Shown here one piece after another: positions 9,500-19,672 of a DNA stretch of 64,000 nucleotides. The translations under genes were made by a program, and so were the position numbers. The first letter of the stretch is position 1, and every line of letters begins with the position of its first letter. This stretch comes from Rhodococcus sp. PAMC28707 (GTDB taxonomy: Bacteria; Actinomycetota; Actinomycetes; Mycobacteriales; Mycobacteriaceae). Under the pieces are notes generated by a model. It was not told the origin of the DNA and searched no databases. It saw only the letters and a list, made by a program, of their open reading frames with translations. The DNA is taken from NCBI RefSeq assembly GCF_004795915.1, contig NZ_CP039253.1:496001-560000 (forward strand), given 5' to 3'.

Positions 9500-10192
9500 T
9501 CAGGGAAGACGCCAGTCGATAGGCTCGTATCCGTCGGCGGTCAGTAGCTCATTGGTGCGACTGAACGGCTTGGTGCCGAAGAATCCTCGCGACGCCGACA
9601 ACGGTGACGGATGCACGGACTCGATGATGGGAGTGAGTCCCAGCATGGGTTTGAGAGTGGCCGCGTCGCGGCCCCACAAGATAGCGACGAGTCCCGACGG
9701 CCTTTCTGCTTCCTCACGCTCTACGAGCGCTCGAATCGCCTGCTCGGTCACCGCTTCCCACCCTTTTTTGCGGTGCGAAGCGGCGACCCCTGGTTCGACG
9801 GTGAGGACTCTGTTGAGGAGGAGCACCCCTTGGTCGGCCCACGGGGTGAGGTCTCCGTTCGATGGCGTCGGAAATCCGAGATCGTTCGAATATTCCTTGA
9901 AGATGTTGGCGAGGCTCCGTGGCACCGGTCGAACGTCGGGAGCAACCGAGAAGCTCAGTCCTACAGCGTGGCCGGGTGTCGGGTACGGATCCTGGCCGAC
10001 GATGAGAACACGGGCATTCGCGAACGGCCGTGCGAAAGCGCGCAGCACGTTCTCACCGGACGGTAAATAAGTGCGTCCCTCGGTGATTTCGTCTCGAAGG
10101 AAGTCCCCCATTGCCGAGATCCGGTCTTCCACAGGTGCAAGTGCTGTGGCCCAACCGCTTTCGACGATATCGGTGAGTGGCATACCGTTCAT
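9500..10192 (-). CDS. ung: Uracil-DNA glycosylase, family 1
   Basis: Removes uracil from DNA as the first step of base-excision repair. The 230-residue protein carries the family 1 water-activating loop [16 protein letters not shown], a [15 protein letters not shown] block, and the [13 protein letters not shown] loop with the catalytic histidine. It ends close to the convergent hydratase gene (11 bases between stops). Its ATG overlaps the stop of the upstream gamma-carbonic-anhydrase-like gene by four bases, so the two are probably translationally coupled. A second in-frame ATG lies at codon 4. It corresponds to Rv2976c by position. Confidence 0.97.
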   Translation of the reverse strand: MNGMPLTDIVESGWATALAPVEDRISAMGDFLRDEITEGRTYLPSGENVLRAFARPFANARVLIVGQDPYPTPGHAVGLSFSVAPDVRPVPRSLANIFKEYSNDLGFPTPSNGDLTPWADQGVLLLNRVLTVEPGVAASHRKKGWEAVTEQAIRALVEREEAERPSGLVAILWGRDAATLKPMLGLTPIIESVHPSPLSASRGFFGTKPFSRTNELLTADGYEPIDWRLP

Positions 10193-10722
10193 AAGTCCAA
10201 CCGCCGAAGCGAGTCACGGTAGTAGGTGGCATTCGCCGCGTACATTTTGACGTTGATGTCGAGGTGACCGAGCGGAACCTCATATCCCTCGCGGACTTTC
10301 GCGGGTACCCCCAGAGCCATGCTCCGCTCTGGAACTACGAATCCGAACGGAACCACTGCGCCGGCGCCGACGATCGAACCGGCACCGATCGTCGAGCCGT
10401 TGAGGACCACCGAACCGGAAGCGATCAGGCAATCGTCACCGATGATTGCGCCTTCCACGTGAGCGTTGTGTCCGAGAACGCAGTTCGATCCGATCACGGT
10501 CGGGTGGATCGGCGTGCAGTGCACGACCGTTCCGTCCTGCACATTGGTATATGCGCCGACCGAAATCGTTCCGTAGTCACCGCGAAGGACTGCTCCTGGC
10601 CAGAGAGACGAGCCTGCGGCCAGTGTCACAGCTCCGATGACCACAGCGTCAGGATGCACGTAGGCGTCGGGATGTATCTGTGGTTCACGGTCGCCGAGCG
10701 CGTAGATTGCCATGTCCTGCAA
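10189..10722 (-). CDS. Gamma-carbonic-anhydrase-like hexapeptide-repeat protein
   Basis: The 177 residues are mostly a left-handed beta-helix of hexapeptide repeats (for example [20 protein letters not shown]), ending in a short helix. The histidines of VVHCT and LGHNAHVEG sit where gamma-class carbonic anhydrases and related proteins bind metal, so CO2 hydration is possible. Many such proteins lack proven activity, and some act as acyl- or CoA-binding proteins. ATG at 10713 (codon 4) is an alternative start. It overlaps ung by four bases and follows thiL after a 66-base gap, so all three may be one transcript. Confidence 0.85.
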   Translation of the reverse strand: MQDMAIYALGDREPQIHPDAYVHPDAVVIGAVTLAAGSSLWPGAVLRGDYGTISVGAYTNVQDGTVVHCTPIHPTVIGSNCVLGHNAHVEGAIIGDDCLIASGSVVLNGSTIGAGSIVGAGAVVPFGFVVPERSMALGVPAKVREGYEVPLGHLDINVKMYAANATYYRDSLRRLDL

Positions 10723-10788
10723 CTTACATGTCTTCGAACTCGGCCGACCTGCGTGAAGGCGCCGACGGTGGCGGAGTCCACTCGACTG

Positions 10789-11763
10789 TCAGGTCGAGAA
10801 ACTCGACCATCCGTTCCCGCCCGAGAACTTCCGCCCGTCGACGGTGACCCCGGCGCCCTCGCGGACCCAACCGATCCGAATCCACCCGTCGGGGAGCGAG
10901 GCATCCGCTGGGAAGGTGCCTGCGAACGAGTGATCCTCTCCTCCGGTGAGAGCCCAGTCGAGCGCGGACGAACCGAGATCGTGTGCGGCGTCGACGATCT
11001 CGTCATCCAGGGTGATCGATTCACTGTGGAGATCGATGGCGACCGAGGATGCCTCGGCGATATGATCGAGATCGGCGATCAACCCGTCGGACACATCGGT
11101 CAAAGATGTGGCACCACTGACCGCGGCGGAGATCCCCTGAAGATAGTCGGGTTGTGGAGCGCAATGTAATTCCACGAGGCTGTGATGACGGGCCGATCCC
11201 GCGAGAAGCACAGCGAGACCCCCTGCCGACCAACCCAACCGTCCGCTAACGGCAACGACGTCGCCCGGTTCCGCCCCGGACCGCAGGATCGGAGACCTTC
11301 CGCCGAGGTCGCCGAGCGCCGTGATCGAAATCACCAAGCTGTCACTCTGTACGAGGTCACCACCTACGATTCCCGCGCCTGCGCGGCTTGCCTCCCGCCA
11401 TAGCCCTTCGTTGATGCCATCCGTGACGAAAAGGGGCGTGTCGGCCGGACACCCCAGAGCAACGAGAAATCCGGTGCACCGCGCTCCCATCGCTGCGATG
11501 TCCGCACCGTTCTGTGCGATCGCCTTCCGGCCGATATCGACCGGGCTGGACCAGTCCAGACGAAAGTGCCTGCCCTGCACCAACATATCCGTGGTCACGA
11601 CGACCCTGCCATCCGATGCGGCGACAACGGCAGCGTCGTCGCCCGGACCCAGGATCGAGTCGGCGGTCTGCACGCGCCCGCGAGTGGCGCGGTCTATAAC
11701 CGCGAATTCGCCGATCTCCGCAACGGTTCGCTTCCGGACTTCGACACGATCTTCGTCGTCGAT
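10789..11763 (-). CDS. thiL: Thiamine-monophosphate kinase with a probable ATC start codon
   Basis: Phosphorylates thiamine monophosphate to the active cofactor thiamine diphosphate. The ATP/Mg motifs ILGPGDDAAVV, NGADIAAMGA, GGDLVQSD and SLTDVSDGL are present, and the C-terminal GGEDH is intact. The first ordinary start is a GTG at 11673, but it falls after the conserved N-terminal TVAEIGEFAVID, which is encoded upstream in the same frame. Between that motif and the in-frame TGA at about 11821-11823 there is no ATG, GTG or TTG. A perfect AGGAGG lies six bases before the ATC at 11761-11763, giving 324 residues, about the length of E. coli ThiL. I therefore annotate an ATC start. A start-codon mutation or sequencing error is the alternative. 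Confidence 0.85.
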   Translation of the reverse strand: MDDEDRVEVRKRTVAEIGEFAVIDRATRGRVQTADSILGPGDDAAVVAASDGRVVVTTDMLVQGRHFRLDWSSPVDIGRKAIAQNGADIAAMGARCTGFLVALGCPADTPLFVTDGINEGLWREASRAGAGIVGGDLVQSDSLVISITALGDLGGRSPILRSGAEPGDVVAVSGRLGWSAGGLAVLLAGSARHHSLVELHCAPQPDYLQGISAAVSGATSLTDVSDGLIADLDHIAEASSVAIDLHSESITLDDEIVDAAHDLGSSALDWALTGGEDHSFAGTFPADASLPDGWIRIGWVREGAGVTVDGRKFSGGNGWSSFST

Positions 11764-11962
11764 GATCTTCCTCCTACGAATCTGGCGAGGCAGGCTTGCC
11801 GCCGACCTCTGCGGTACCTTTCAGCTGCGGCCGAGCAGCGGCCTGAATACTTTCGACGCGCGCAAGAAACCACCGCGACACTACCTCGGTATCACGGTGG
11901 GGGATTCAGGACGGGCCGATCACCCGTAAGCTGAGCCGTCGACTGTCCGACAACGACTCCTG

Positions 11963-12556
11963 ATGACACCGAGGACGATGAATACCGACGATCACGCGCC
12001 CGAACCCACCCCCGAGCCCGACAAACGCCATCCCGCGGTAGTCGCGACCGCGATCGCACTTCCGGTGGCCCTGCTGGTCGGGTTCATCGTGGCTGCGGTG
12101 TCGATATCCGGAACCTCGACGCGGGCACCCGAGGCCCTTGGGCCGGTCGATGCTCCTGCAGCAGACAGTGCCGACTGCAACGCACTCGTCGATGCCTTAC
12201 CAACATCACTCGGCGACTACGAGAGCGTCGAGCTCGCCGATCCGGCACCGCTCGCAACCCGAGCATGGGCGCTCGACGACGACACATCCGAGCCCGTGGT
12301 CTTGCGGTGCGGCCTGAACCGCCCCGACGGATTCGATGTCGCAGCCCCTTTGCAGGTGGTCAACGGAGTTCAATGGTTCGAAGTCTCCGGCGCCGACTCG
12401 GGCATCGAGGCGAGCACGTGGTTCGCAGTAGATCGCCCGGTGTACGTGGCGCTGACCGTGCCGAACGGGTCCGGACCCACGCCGCTGCAGGATGCCTCCA
12501 CTGCGATTTCGAACTCACTCGCGCAGGCACCTCTCGATCCGGCCCCACTTCGGTAG
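11963..12556 (+). CDS. DUF3515-family membrane-anchored protein
   Basis: A 197-residue protein of unknown function. A short charged N-terminus is followed by one membrane segment at about residues 24-49, then an exported domain of about 145 residues. Two cysteines (in ADCNALVDAL and VVLRCGLN) could form a disulfide. DUF3515 genes sit between ddl and thiL across the Mycobacteriales (Rv2980 in M. tuberculosis), which supports the call by position. The start may be the ATG at 11963 or the one at 11978, and neither has a clear ribosome-binding site. It converges on ddl with nine bases between the stop codons. Confidence 0.8.
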   Translation: MTPRTMNTDDHAPEPTPEPDKRHPAVVATAIALPVALLVGFIVAAVSISGTSTRAPEALGPVDAPAADSADCNALVDALPTSLGDYESVELADPAPLATRAWALDDDTSEPVVLRCGLNRPDGFDVAAPLQVVNGVQWFEVSGADSGIEASTWFAVDRPVYVALTVPNGSGPTPLQDASTAISNSLAQAPLDPAPLR

Positions 12557-12565
12557 GTAGCCGAC

Positions 12566-13672
12566 CTATCTCAACCCGGTGCCGCGCGCTAGTGCGGTCT
12601 GGATGAGGGTGTCGATCAGCGTTCCATAATCGACGCCGGTCGCGTTCCACATCTTCGGGAACATCGAAATCGAGGTGAATCCGGGCATCGTGTTGATCTC
12701 GTTGATCACCGGTCCGTCATCTGTGACGAAGAAGTCGACGCGGGCCAGACCTTGGCAGTCCAAAGCCCGGAATGCGTCGACTGCTGCAGCGCGAATGGAC
12801 GCACTGATGTCCTCGGCCAGAAGTGCCGGAACGTCGAATTCACACACGTTGTCCAGGTACTTGCTGTCGAAGTCGTAGAACGTGTGATCGTCGGCTAGGG
12901 CGTCGGGCATTCTGATTTCCGCCACGACGCTTGCTCGGATGGATCCATCCGGAAACTCGAGGACTCCGCACTCGACTTCACGTCCGTGAATTGCGGCTTC
13001 CACGATCACCTTCGGATCATGTCGGCGAGCCTCTGCCACCGCAGCCGGAAGTTGGTCCCATGCGACGATTCTCGTGATACCGATCGACGATCCCCCACGC
13101 GCCGGCTTGACGAACGCAGGCAGGCCCAGCGACTCCTGTTGGTCGACCGTCAGCGCGTCGGCGCCTCGTCTGAGCACGATCTGCTTGCCGACCGGCAGCC
13201 CCTCCGATGCCAGTAGCTTCTTGGTGAACTCCTTGTCCATGCCTGCGGCGCTGGCGAACACTCCGGGCCCGACGTAGGGAATGGTGGCGAGTTCGAGGAG
13301 TCCCTGTAGCGTGCCGTCCTCGCCGTACGGGCCGTGCAGAATGGGAAACACGACGTCCACCGACGCCAAGATTTTTCCTGCATCCTCTTCACCCAGACCG
13401 ATGATGGCGCCGCGCCGGGTTGGATCCGCTGTCAACGCCAGAGCCGTACCGTTCTTGTCCACCGACGGCAGGGACCGTCCGTGGATGGCAAGTTCGTCGA
13501 CGTCGGTGGCACCGAGAACCCATGCACCATCGGTGGTGATACCGATGGGAATCACGTCGTATCGTTCACGGTCGATGTTGTCGAGCACGCTACCTGCGGA
13601 TACGCAGGAAACGGCGTGCTCGCTGCTCCGACCACCGAAGATCAGGGCGACTCTGGTACGAGGATTGCTCAC
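12566..13672 (-). CDS. ddl: D-alanine--D-alanine ligase
   Basis: Makes the D-Ala-D-Ala dipeptide for peptidoglycan in the cytoplasm with ATP. The 368 residues show the N-terminal [16 protein letters not shown], the [16 protein letters not shown] block that binds the first D-alanine, the ATP-grasp loop [11 protein letters not shown], and the C-terminal metal-binding [15 protein letters not shown]. The length is normal for the long actinobacterial form. It lies 52 bases downstream of gpsA on the same strand, as ddlA-gpsA do in M. tuberculosis, so co-transcription is likely. Confidence 0.97.
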   Translation of the reverse strand: MSNPRTRVALIFGGRSSEHAVSCVSAGSVLDNIDRERYDVIPIGITTDGAWVLGATDVDELAIHGRSLPSVDKNGTALALTADPTRRGAIIGLGEEDAGKILASVDVVFPILHGPYGEDGTLQGLLELATIPYVGPGVFASAAGMDKEFTKKLLASEGLPVGKQIVLRRGADALTVDQQESLGLPAFVKPARGGSSIGITRIVAWDQLPAAVAEARRHDPKVIVEAAIHGREVECGVLEFPDGSIRASVVAEIRMPDALADDHTFYDFDSKYLDNVCEFDVPALLAEDISASIRAAAVDAFRALDCQGLARVDFFVTDDGPVINEINTMPGFTSISMFPKMWNATGVDYGTLIDTLIQTALARGTGLR

Positions 13673-13724
13673 GGCGAAACCGTACCGTCACCCCGAAGAG
13701 GGGCCTCGATGTGGCCCGTCGACG

Positions 13725-14723
13725 TTACTCGGGCTTGATCCGACGGCCGAGCAGATGACCCACTGCATCAGGGACCGACAGTCCGCTGTGGCACACGCGG
13801 TGCACCGCGTCGGTCAGCGGCATCTCGACGTCGTAACTCTCCGCCAGAGCCCGCACCGAGGTGCAGGACTTGACGCCTTCGGCGACCTGACCGTGGGCTG
13901 CCGCCTGGGCACTCTCCATCGACCCACCGACGCCCAGCCGTTCCCCGAAGGATCGATTTCGTGACAGCGACGACGAACAGGTCGCCACCAGATCACCGAC
14001 GCCTGCCAAGCCTGCAAGGGTGGCGGGTTTCGCCCCGAGCGCCGAGCCTAGTCTGATGATCTCGGCGAGACCGCGAGTCATGATCGAGGCGAGCGTGTTT
14101 TCGCCGTACCCGACTCCGCTGGCCATGCCGCACGCCAACGCGATCACATTCTTGCACGCACCACCGATTTCGACCCCGATGACGTCCGAATTAGTGTATG
14201 GCCTGAAATATCCAGTTGCACAAGACTTTTGAACCTCGAGAGCGCGCCTGGAGTCTGAGCATGCAATAACGGTGGCAGCCGGCTGCCCCTCGGCGATCGG
14301 CCGAGCGAGATTCGGGCCGGACAACGCTGCGATTCGGCTCGGATCGGCTCCGGTCACCTGACTGATGACCTGACTCATGCGTAGCAATGTCCCGGTCTCG
14401 ATCCCCTTCGCAAGACTGAGCAAGGTTGCGTCGGCTGGAATCGAGTCGGTCCACACGGCGAGATTGTCCCGAAGCGACTGTGACGGTACGGCGAGAACGA
14501 CGATGTCCGCACCGTCCAGTGCACGGCCTGGATCACTCGTCGCCGAGATCGAGGGTGGCAAGGTGATTCCCGCAAGATAGTCCGTGTTCTCGTGACTATC
14601 GTTGATCGACTCGGCCAACTCAGGACGTCTGGCCCACATCGTGACGTCGGTGCCTGCGTCCGCGAGCACTTTCGCGAATGCGGTTCCCCACGATCCAGAA
14701 CCGAGTACCGCTGCTTTGGTCAT
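13725..14723 (-). CDS. gpsA: Glycerol-3-phosphate dehydrogenase (NAD(P)+)
   Basis: Reduces dihydroxyacetone phosphate to sn-glycerol 3-phosphate for phospholipid synthesis. The 332 residues begin with a Rossmann fold, [19 protein letters not shown]. They continue with [11 protein letters not shown], the SLAKGIE loop that includes a conserved lysine, and the substrate-site block [15 protein letters not shown]. The start is the ATG at 14723. It diverges from fbiD across about 120 bases and precedes ddl. Confidence 0.97.
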   Translation of the reverse strand: MTKAAVLGSGSWGTAFAKVLADAGTDVTMWARRPELAESINDSHENTDYLAGITLPPSISATSDPGRALDGADIVVLAVPSQSLRDNLAVWTDSIPADATLLSLAKGIETGTLLRMSQVISQVTGADPSRIAALSGPNLARPIAEGQPAATVIACSDSRRALEVQKSCATGYFRPYTNSDVIGVEIGGACKNVIALACGMASGVGYGENTLASIMTRGLAEIIRLGSALGAKPATLAGLAGVGDLVATCSSSLSRNRSFGERLGVGGSMESAQAAAHGQVAEGVKSCTSVRALAESYDVEMPLTDAVHRVCHSGLSVPDAVGHLLGRRIKPE

Positions 14724-14845
14724 CGAACGCCACCTTCTTTGATCGCCAAGAAATCATGTGGACCACGCCGGACCACAGTATCTGTCCGAGGCGTTGCCGA
14801 GGCCGAACTCCACTGATACTCGAGTCGCTGACAGAATGGACCGTC

Positions 14846-15496
14846 ATGGGAAGAGCGCACGTGGTGATTGCCGTCAGGGACCTGGTTACCGCCAAGTCTC
14901 GGTTGGCCGACTCGTTCACCGCTGCCGATCGTGCACGGCTCGTCGTGGCGATGCTTCGCGATACGGCGGAGGCCGCGCGGGCCGTCGACTCGGTCGTCGG
15001 GATCACCGTGGTGACTCCTGATCCCGCAGTTGCAGAGATTGCCGAGAGCATGGGTGCGCGCGTTGCGCAGGAGCCGTGGAGCAATCCTTCCGGGGACTCG
15101 TCCACACGTCTCAACTTTGCCTTCTCCACTGCTGCATCGGCTATCCGAGCGCAGGATGGACTCGATATCGTCGCACTCCAAGCCGATTTGCCCGCCCTGC
15201 GCAGCGAGGAATTGGCGCAGGCGTATGCACGTGCTCGACCCAATGGCCGCTCCTTGGTCAGTGACCATCATGGGACCGGCACAGCGGCATTGATCCTGAA
15301 GGGCACTTCGGGTCGTTTCGACCCACTGTTCGGCCCGGAATCAGCGCAACGTCATCAAGATTCCGGTGCGCTCGACCTCGACGGCCACTGGCCAGGACTG
15401 CGTCTGGACGTCGATACGATCTCCGACGTTCGGCTCGCTTTCGAACTGGGTGTGGGTCGCGCAACGACGGAAGTGCTGCACTCGCTCGGCTGGTGA
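14846..15496 (+). CDS. fbiD: Phosphoenolpyruvate/2-phospho-L-lactate guanylyltransferase (coenzyme F420 synthesis)
   Basis: Activates a three-carbon phosphoacid with GTP at the start of coenzyme F420 assembly. The mycobacterial enzyme (Rv2983, FbiD) uses phosphoenolpyruvate; archaeal CofC uses 2-phospholactate. The 216-residue protein begins VVIAVRDLVTAKSRLAD, as the family does. It also shows the nucleotidyltransferase block DIVALQADLPALR and HHGTGTAALIL. The ATG at 14846 was chosen over an upstream in-frame ATG because the family signature begins just after it. It sits between gpsA and ppk1, as in M. tuberculosis. Its presence implies an F420-using organism. Confidence 0.92.
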   Translation: MGRAHVVIAVRDLVTAKSRLADSFTAADRARLVVAMLRDTAEAARAVDSVVGITVVTPDPAVAEIAESMGARVAQEPWSNPSGDSSTRLNFAFSTAASAIRAQDGLDIVALQADLPALRSEELAQAYARARPNGRSLVSDHHGTGTAALILKGTSGRFDPLFGPESAQRHQDSGALDLDGHWPGLRLDVDTISDVRLAFELGVGRATTEVLHSLGW

Positions 15497-15556
15497 CGTA
15501 TCGCCGACGAACTAGACCCGGACAATTCACCGATCCGAGTTTCACAGTCCACCCGA

Positions 15557-17794
15557 ATGGGGGATGATCGGACGGTGAGCAACAGTGAAGGACCAGCCGC
15601 CGCCGCCGGATCGTCAGAGTCCGACGGCAGCACCGACACAGTGCAGTCGAGTGCACTACCGACGAACCCGACGCCAGGTAATCCCACATCGCTTCCCGCG
15701 ACTACTGCGCTCGATTCCCTGGACGCCGCGGACGCACTGCCCGAGAACCGGTACCTGAACCGGGAATTGAGCTGGCTCGACTTCAACTCCCGCGTCCTCG
15801 CGCTCGCGGAGGATTCATCTCTCCCGCTTCTGGAGCGAGCGAAGTTCCTCGCCATCTTCGCGTCCAATCTGGACGAGTTCTACATGGTGCGAGTTGCGGG
15901 CTTGAAGCGCCGCGACGAGACAGGATTGTCGGTCCGCTCCGCGGACGGTCTCACACCGCGTGAACAATTGGCTCTGATCGGCGAGCGCACTCAACAGCTC
16001 GCACACCGCCATGCTCGCGTCCTCCTCGACGCCATACTCCCCGAACTGACTTCCGAAGGCATTGCGATCATCCGTTGGTCCGATCTCGATGCGGACGAGA
16101 GGGAGCGTCTGTCCGGTTATTTCCACGAACAAGTGTTTCCGGTCCTCACCCCGCTCGCCGTCGACCCGGCTCACCCGTTCCCCTACATCAGCGGGTTGAG
16201 CCTCAATCTTGCTGTGACAGTGAAGGACTACGCCACCTCGGGTGAGCACTTCGCGCGCGTCAAGGTACCGGACAATGTCGATCGTTTCGTTCGAGTACGA
16301 CGCGGCGACGGCAGCCATCGCATCGATGCCTTTCTGTCGATGGAGGAAGTGATCTCCGCACATCTCGATGTGTTGTTCCCTGGTATGGACGTGGTGGAAA
16401 GCCACGCCTTCCGCATCACTCGCAACGCCGACTTCGAGGTAGAGGAAGATCGCGACGAGGATCTCCTCCAAGCATTGGAGCGCGAACTCGCGCGTCGCAG
16501 ATTCGGCTCTCCCGTTCGACTCGAGATCGCAGACGACATGACCGAGCACATGCTCGAATTGCTGCTGCGCGAGTTGGACGTCGACCCCAGTGACGTGATT
16601 CAGGTTCCAGGCTTGCTCGACCTCTCGTGCCTGTGGCAGGTATACGGCGTGGACCGGCCGAACCTCAAGGATGCGCCTTTCGTCCCTGCAACGCATCCAG
16701 CGTTCGGGGAACGTGAAACACCCAAAAGTGTCTTCTCCACCCTTCGCGACGGGGACGTATTGGTGCATCACCCATACGATTCTTTCTCCACCAGCATTCA
16801 GCGCTTCATCGAGCAGGCCGCGGCCGACCCTCAGGTTCTCGCCATCAAGCAAACTCTGTATCGAACATCCGGTGACTCCCCCATCGTCAACGCTCTCGTC
16901 GATGCCGCAGGCGCGGGCAAGCAGGTGGTGGCACTCGTGGAGATCAAGGCGCGATTCGACGAGCAAGCCAACATCGAATGGGCACGCAAGCTCGAAAAGG
17001 CAGGGGTCCATGTCGTGTATGGGCTCGTAGGGCTGAAAACGCACTGCAAGACGTGCTTGGTGGTTCGCCGCGAAGGCTCTGTGATCAGACGGTACTGCCA
17101 CATCGGAACCGGTAACTACAACCCGAAGACCGCTCGAATCTACGAGGACGTGGGCTTGTTGACCTCCTCGCCCGAGATCGGCGCCGATCTCACGGATCTG
17201 TTCAACTCTTTGACGGGGTACTCGCGAAAGACCAGTTATCGCAACCTCCTCGTTGCTCCCTACGGAGTGCGCCGGGGCATCGTGGAACGTATCGAAGGCG
17301 AGATCGAGCGCAAGCTGGCGGGCGGCGAGGCGGGAATTCGGCTCAAGGCCAACGCCCTCGTCGACGAGCAAGTCATCGATGCGCTCTATCGCGCATCAGC
17401 GGCGGGTGTCTCGGTTCAGGTCGTCGTACGCGGAATCTGCGCACTGAAGCCTGGCGTGCCCGGTCTGAGTGAGAACATCGAAGTACGTTCCATTCTCGGT
17501 AGATTCCTCGAGCACTCGCGCGTACTGAATTTTCGGGGTGCCGATGAGTTCTGGATCGGAAGCGCGGACATGATGCACCGAAATCTCGACCGTCGCGTCG
17601 AAGTCATGGCGCAGGTGAAGGATCCACGCCTGACCCATCAGCTGGACGAAATTTTCGAGTCTGCTCTGGATCCGACAACTCGTTGCTGGGAACTGAGAGC
17701 GGACGGCGGATGGGCGGCGTCCCCCGCCCATGGCGAGAAGGTCCGTGAACACCAACAGGAATTGATGCGTAGTCGTCGAAACCAGGCTTCGTAA
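15557..17794 (+). CDS. ppk1: Polyphosphate kinase 1
   Basis: Polymerises the ATP gamma-phosphate into inorganic polyphosphate, reversibly. After a low-complexity Ala/Ser/Pro N-terminus of about 55 residues come the PPK1 domains: [31 protein letters not shown]; then [24 protein letters not shown]; and the catalytic [21 protein letters not shown], whose histidine is autophosphorylated. A second conserved histidine lies in [10 protein letters not shown]. The length (745 residues) matches mycobacterial Ppk1. The start could be the ATG at 15557 or the GTG at 15575, which has GGGGGA upstream. Its TAA shares one base with the ATG of the next gene, so the pair is coupled. Confidence 0.97.
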   Translation: MGDDRTVSNSEGPAAAAGSSESDGSTDTVQSSALPTNPTPGNPTSLPATTALDSLDAADALPENRYLNRELSWLDFNSRVLALAEDSSLPLLERAKFLAIFASNLDEFYMVRVAGLKRRDETGLSVRSADGLTPREQLALIGERTQQLAHRHARVLLDAILPELTSEGIAIIRWSDLDADERERLSGYFHEQVFPVLTPLAVDPAHPFPYISGLSLNLAVTVKDYATSGEHFARVKVPDNVDRFVRVRRGDGSHRIDAFLSMEEVISAHLDVLFPGMDVVESHAFRITRNADFEVEEDRDEDLLQALERELARRRFGSPVRLEIADDMTEHMLELLLRELDVDPSDVIQVPGLLDLSCLWQVYGVDRPNLKDAPFVPATHPAFGERETPKSVFSTLRDGDVLVHHPYDSFSTSIQRFIEQAAADPQVLAIKQTLYRTSGDSPIVNALVDAAGAGKQVVALVEIKARFDEQANIEWARKLEKAGVHVVYGLVGLKTHCKTCLVVRREGSVIRRYCHIGTGNYNPKTARIYEDVGLLTSSPEIGADLTDLFNSLTGYSRKTSYRNLLVAPYGVRRGIVERIEGEIERKLAGGEAGIRLKANALVDEQVIDALYRASAAGVSVQVVVRGICALKPGVPGLSENIEVRSILGRFLEHSRVLNFRGADEFWIGSADMMHRNLDRRVEVMAQVKDPRLTHQLDEIFESALDPTTRCWELRADGGWAASPAHGEKVREHQQELMRSRRNQAS

Positions 17795-18729
17795 TGGCAA
17801 GCCGCAGCACGCCACTGCCTGACGACATCTTTGCCGCCGGGGCGGTTCTGTGGCAGAAATCTCAGGGCGTGAACGGGGAGATCAGCGTCGCACTCGTTCA
17901 CCGGCCGAAGTACGACGACTGGTCTTTTCCGAAAGGAAAGATCGATCCAGGAGAGACTGCGGTGGTGGCGGCCGTTCGCGAGGTCGAGGAGGAGACCGGG
18001 TTCGCCGCACGCTTCGGGCGATATCTGTCGAAGGTCACATATCCCGTTCCCGGGCATAGACGGATGAAGAAGGTCGACTACTGGGCGGCAGAAGCGTACG
18101 ACGGCAAGTTCGAACCGAACGACGAAGTCGACGAGCTCCGCTGGGTTTCACCGACCGAAGCATCGGAAGAGCTGTCTTACCCGATGGATCGGAAGATTCT
18201 CCGTAGATTTCTCGAGAAGCCGCCCAACACCGACACCGTCCTTCTCGTCAGACATGGGCGCGCTGGGCGACGCTCACGTTACAAAGGCGACGACACATTG
18301 CGGCCGCTGGACAAGGTCGGACAATCTCAGGCCGACGCGCTGGTGGCTCAGCTCTTGGCATTCGGAGCCGACCGCGTCCACTCTGCCGACAGACGCCGTT
18401 GTGTTCAGACAGTGCAACCTTTGGCCGATCGGCTCGGCGAAGAGATCATCTTGGAGCCGCTGCTCTCCGAGGAGGGCTACTGGGAGGATCCCGCGGGTGC
18501 GCGCGAGCGTGCACGTGCGATCGCGTCGGCGGGTGGTGTCCGAGCGATATGCAGCCAGGGGAAGGTCATCCCGGATCTGTTGCAGTCGTGGGCCGATGAG
18601 GACGGCGTGAAACTCCCGCCGAACCGGAACCGCAAGGGCAGCGTCTGGGTACTCTCACTCCACGGTGGTCGGTTGATTGCGGCAGACCACCTTGCCAGTC
18701 CATTACCGGTGGTTCCGGCCGTGGACTGA
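17794..18729 (+). CDS. mutT1: MutT1-like Nudix hydrolase fused to a histidine phosphatase domain
   Basis: The 311 residues contain a Nudix domain with the box GKIDPGETAVVAAVREVEEETG at about 48-69. A histidine-phosphatase-like domain follows, with LLVRHGRAG at about 151-158. This is the layout of mycobacterial MutT1 (Rv2985), which sanitises 8-oxo-guanine nucleotides and hydrolyses diadenosine polyphosphates. The exact substrates here are inferred. The ATG overlaps the ppk1 stop by one base (TAATG), so translation is coupled. A functional link to ppk1 through nucleotide or polyphosphate pools is plausible, and the same neighbours occur in M. tuberculosis. Confidence 0.92.
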   Translation: MASRSTPLPDDIFAAGAVLWQKSQGVNGEISVALVHRPKYDDWSFPKGKIDPGETAVVAAVREVEEETGFAARFGRYLSKVTYPVPGHRRMKKVDYWAAEAYDGKFEPNDEVDELRWVSPTEASEELSYPMDRKILRRFLEKPPNTDTVLLVRHGRAGRRSRYKGDDTLRPLDKVGQSQADALVAQLLAFGADRVHSADRRRCVQTVQPLADRLGEEIILEPLLSEEGYWEDPAGARERARAIASAGGVRAICSQGKVIPDLLQSWADEDGVKLPPNRNRKGSVWVLSLHGGRLIAADHLASPLPVVPAVD

Positions 18730-18749
18730 ACCAGTAGATCTTCACACAC

Positions 18750-18790
18750 GAAAGCAGGGCCCAGGCAGTGTCTGCCTGGGCCCTGCTTTC
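18750..18790. terminator. Bidirectional hairpin between convergent mutT1 and hupB
   Basis: A perfect 19-base-pair stem (GAAAGCAGGGCCCAGGCAG and its complement) with a three-base TGT loop lies between the stop codons of two converging genes. No long T-run follows on either side, but the stem is very stable. It probably insulates both transcripts. Confidence 0.8.
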
Positions 18791-18819
18791 TGTCCGTTCG
18801 TCGATTACCGAATCGAGAA

Positions 18820-19524
18820 CTACTTGCGAGCTGCGCGCTTTACCGGGGCCTTCTTTGCCGCGGTCTTCTTCGCTGCAGTCTTGGCCGGAGCCTTCTTCGC
18901 TGCAGCAGTGGTCGTAGCCTTCTTCGCTGCAGTCTTGGCCGGAGCCTTCTTCGCTGCAGCAGTGGTCGTGGCCTTCTTGGCCGGCGCCTTCGCGGGAGCC
19001 TTCTTGGCCACTGTCTTACGTGCTGCCGTCTTGGCGGGAGCTGCCTTCTTCGCGACGGTCTTGGCTGGCGCTGTCTTCTTTGCGACGGTCTTGACCGGTG
19101 CCGCCTTCTTGGCCGCGGCAGTGGTCTTGCGTGCCGTGGTCTTGACTGCGGCCTTCTTGGCGGCCGTCTTCTTCGCTGCGGCCGTCTTCTTCACTGGCGC
19201 CGAAGCGGATCCACGCTTTACTGCGGGTCCGGTTGCGGGAAGTTTCTGTCCGCCGGCGATCACTGCCTTGAACTGAGCGCCCGGACGGAATGCGGGGACA
19301 TTGGTCGGCTTTACGCGAACCGTCTCACCGGTGCGCGGGTTGCGGGCGACACGCGCCGCACGACGACGCTGCTCGAAGACGCCGAAACCAGTGATGGTTA
19401 CGCTCTCGCCACGATGGACCGCACGCACGATGGTGTCGACGATGTTCTCGACAGCCTCTGTGGCGCTCCGCCTATCCGACCCCAACTTCTCGGTCAGGGC
19501 GTCAATCAGCTCTGCCTTGTTCAT
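18820..19524 (-). CDS. hupB: HupB-type nucleoid protein HU with long Lys/Ala tail
   Basis: A histone-like protein that compacts the chromosome. Residues 1 to about 90 are a standard HU domain ([51 protein letters not shown]). Residues from about 100 to 234 are a disordered basic tail of KKAPAK/KKTAAK-like units, as in mycobacterial HupB, which adds DNA affinity. The start is the ATG at 19522-19524, preceded by GGAGG at a six-base spacing. A nearby in-frame start 15 bases upstream is less likely. The tail includes an exact-length 54-base tandem duplication. It lies between mutT1 and leuD, as in M. tuberculosis. Confidence 0.97.
   Translation of the reverse strand: MNKAELIDALTEKLGSDRRSATEAVENIVDTIVRAVHRGESVTITGFGVFEQRRRAARVARNPRTGETVRVKPTNVPAFRPGAQFKAVIAGGQKLPATGPAVKRGSASAPVKKTAAAKKTAAKKAAVKTTARKTTAAAKKAAPVKTVAKKTAPAKTVAKKAAPAKTAARKTVAKKAPAKAPAKKATTTAAAKKAPAKTAAKKATTTAAAKKAPAKTAAKKTAAKKAPVKRAARK
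18867..18974 (-). repeat. 54-base tandem repeat in the hupB tail
   Basis: Copies at 18867-18920 and 18921-18974 match at 53 of 54 bases, the one difference being silent third-position A/G. Each encodes 18 residues of the Lys/Ala tail ([18 protein letters not shown] pattern). The near identity points to recent duplication or slippage, so copy number may vary between strains. Confidence 0.85.
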
Positions 19525-19672
19525 GGAATTCCTCCGCAATATTGTGGTCCATCGTCGGACCGACTACTACAACGGTAAACCCCAAGTCGTCAAGAGTCTA
19601 TGCGCCACGCCATTTCTCATCGGGTGTCGCGCAATGTGGCAGGGCCGCAAAGCGTGTCGGAACCCTCCCCCG

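Noticed and set aside
15815-17371. A 518-codon minus-strand frame opposite ppk1
   Set aside because: It is a mirror frame of a conserved gene with no ribosome-binding site or recognisable domain.
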